Positions 7,944 to 8,712 of a stretch of DNA of 8,712 bases are shown here, piece after piece (within the stretch, counting starts at the first letter, position 1; each line of letters opens with the position of its first letter). The stretch spans positions 1 through 8,712 of the forward strand of contig NZ_CALNBI010000156.1 of assembly GCF_937874145.1 (NCBI RefSeq), given 5' to 3'. Source of the DNA: an uncultured Chitinophaga sp. GTDB lineage: Bacteria > Bacteroidota > Bacteroidia > Chitinophagales > Chitinophagaceae. The notes below the pieces were generated by a model. That model did no database searches. It saw only the letters and a program-made list of their open reading frames with translations, and was not told where the DNA came from. The translations under genes were made by a program, and so were the position numbers.

Positions 7944-8026
7944 GCCACTGCGCCATACCTGGGAATACCTGCACTCCTGAACCGTTAATTCCTTCCACCG
8001 GAATGCCGTTTCAGCCAACCGAAATG

Positions 8027-8062
8027 AAAAGCCCCCCAGCCCGTGAACAGACCATGGGGGGC
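8027..8062 (-). terminator. Probable Rho-independent terminator after the GH71/99-like gene
   Basis: GCCCCCCA (8031-8038) pairs perfectly with TGGGGGGC (8055-8062) around a 16-base loop. On the minus strand the stem is followed by TTTTCATTTC. It lies 34 nt past the stop codon at 8097. The loop is longer than usual and the T-run short, but position and stem strength fit a terminator. Confidence 0.72.
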
Positions 8063-8096
8063 ATACATGTGTGTAACACCAGTTATATGGTTTCGC

Positions 8097-8712
8097 TCAA
8101 TTCCGTACGGGTTTAGTGGCGCTGAAACCGCCTTCGCCATGGAACCACCGGGCGGCCTGGCCGGTCAGCCAGAGGTAATGATCACTCTGGAGATCGGCTT
8201 CAATGCCGATGAAACGGCGGTCGCCATGCAGTGGCAGCTCCCCTTCCCGGGCGCATTTAAAGATCGCCGTGCCTTCGTCGATTTCGTCGAACATGGCCAC
8301 ATACAGCGACTTCGCCCCGGAGATCTTCGCGCCGGCCACCTGCTGCCAAAGGAAATCGCCTTTCAGCCTCGGGATGGAGTTGTATTGCGCGGGATCGTTC
8401 TTCAGGTTGCCCCAGCTGAAACCGGGGAACGCCAACGGAACATACGACACGTTGTTATTTTTACACCACTGGATATCGGCCGCCAGCTCCACGCCGGCTA
8501 CCTGCGCGTAGTTCCCGCTGCTGTAACGGCCTACGGCCCAGGGCATGATGATGTCGGATTTTTTGATCAGCGCATGCAACGCGGGATTGTTCTCCGTGTC
8601 GTTCTTCATGCTCCGCCAGTAATACGGCACGCCCAGCATGACCGACACGCGCTTCTCCGGCCCCTTCAGTTTTTCTACCAGCTGGTCCACGTTCGCGGTG
8701 GTATAGCGGCGG
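8097..8712 (-). CDS. Glycoside hydrolase family 71/99-like protein (C-terminal part; 5' end outside window)
   Basis: The frame is open through the right edge, so a GTG at 8690 is not the real start; residues RRYTTAN precede it. About 205 C-terminal residues are visible. They show the late strands of a TIM-barrel hydrolase: RVSVMLGVPYYWRSM, SDIIMPWAVGRY, VSYVPLAFPGFSW and then SLYVAMFDEIDEGTAIFKCA. The last segment (8294-8268) lines up with the NEWHEGT motif of GH99 endo-alpha-mannosidases and endomannanases. Its two Glu residues keep the same spacing as the GH99 catalytic pair (E-x-x-E). The usual Trp and His between them are Ile and Asp here, which fits a GH71/GH99-like side group rather than classical GH99. 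The substrate is unknown; alpha-linked glycans would be the first guess. A terminator follows the gene, so it is not in an operon with the next gene downstream. Confidence 0.83.
   Translation of the reverse strand, partial: RRYTTANVDQLVEKLKGPEKRVSVMLGVPYYWRSMKNDTENNPALHALIKKSDIIMPWAVGRYSSGNYAQVAGVELAADIQWCKNNNVSYVPLAFPGFSWGNLKNDPAQYNSIPRLKGDFLWQQVAGAKISGAKSLYVAMFDEIDEGTAIFKCAREGELPLHGDRRFIGIEADLQSDHYLWLTGQAARWFHGEGGFSATKPVRN

Noticed and set aside
7905..8018. N-terminal extension of the 257-residue unknown protein to a start at 8018
   Set aside because: The added 38 residues put the signal peptide in the middle of the protein and cover the TACTTTTG promoter box, so the ATG at 7904 is the better start.

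Overview
The window looks like Bacteroidota DNA, probably Chitinophagaceae (a Chitinophaga-like soil or plant glycan degrader). The reasons are a SusC/SusD outer-membrane glycan uptake pair, Bacteroidota-type -7 promoter boxes (TAnnTTTG) in front of two genes, a Bacteroidota-style lipoprotein signal on SusD, and fairly GC-rich coding sequence beside AT-rich intergenic DNA. The genus is an inference, not a demonstration. All five genes lie on the minus strand, so transcription runs from the right end of the window to the left.

From right to left in transcription order: (1) the C-terminal part of a GH71/GH99-like glycoside hydrolase (8097 to beyond the right edge), closed by a hairpin terminator; (2) a 257-residue exported or membrane-anchored, Lys/Glu-rich helical protein of unknown function (7131-7904), with its own -7 box and terminator; (3) a NamZ-type (DUF1343, GH171) exo-beta-N-acetylmuramidase with a signal peptide (5818-7008), again with its own -7 box and terminator; (4) an 811-bp stretch without a supportable gene (5007-5817), holding the NamZ terminator, a weak promoter candidate, iterated TGATAA motifs and a strong hairpin just before susC; (5) a susC-like TonB-dependent transporter gene (1712-5006) broken by an apparent 2-nt deletion near 4481-4486; (6) a susD-like lipoprotein gene (1-1699), complete except for its last few codons.

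SusC and SusD form a tight two-gene operon and would work together at the outer membrane, SusD capturing a glycan or other oligomer and SusC importing it with TonB energy. The frameshift separates the SusC signal peptide, carboxypeptidase-like domain and TonB-box region from most of the plug and the whole barrel. The locus is therefore either non-functional in this strain or contains a sequencing error; the untouched remainder of susC and intact susD favour an error or a very recent mutation.

The upstream enzymes could be part of a wider glycan or peptidoglycan salvage neighbourhood. However, each has its own terminator, so co-function with SusCD is only suggested by proximity. No clearly novel system is visible. 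The best second looks are the susC frameshift, the long structured susC leader region and the unrecognised helical protein.
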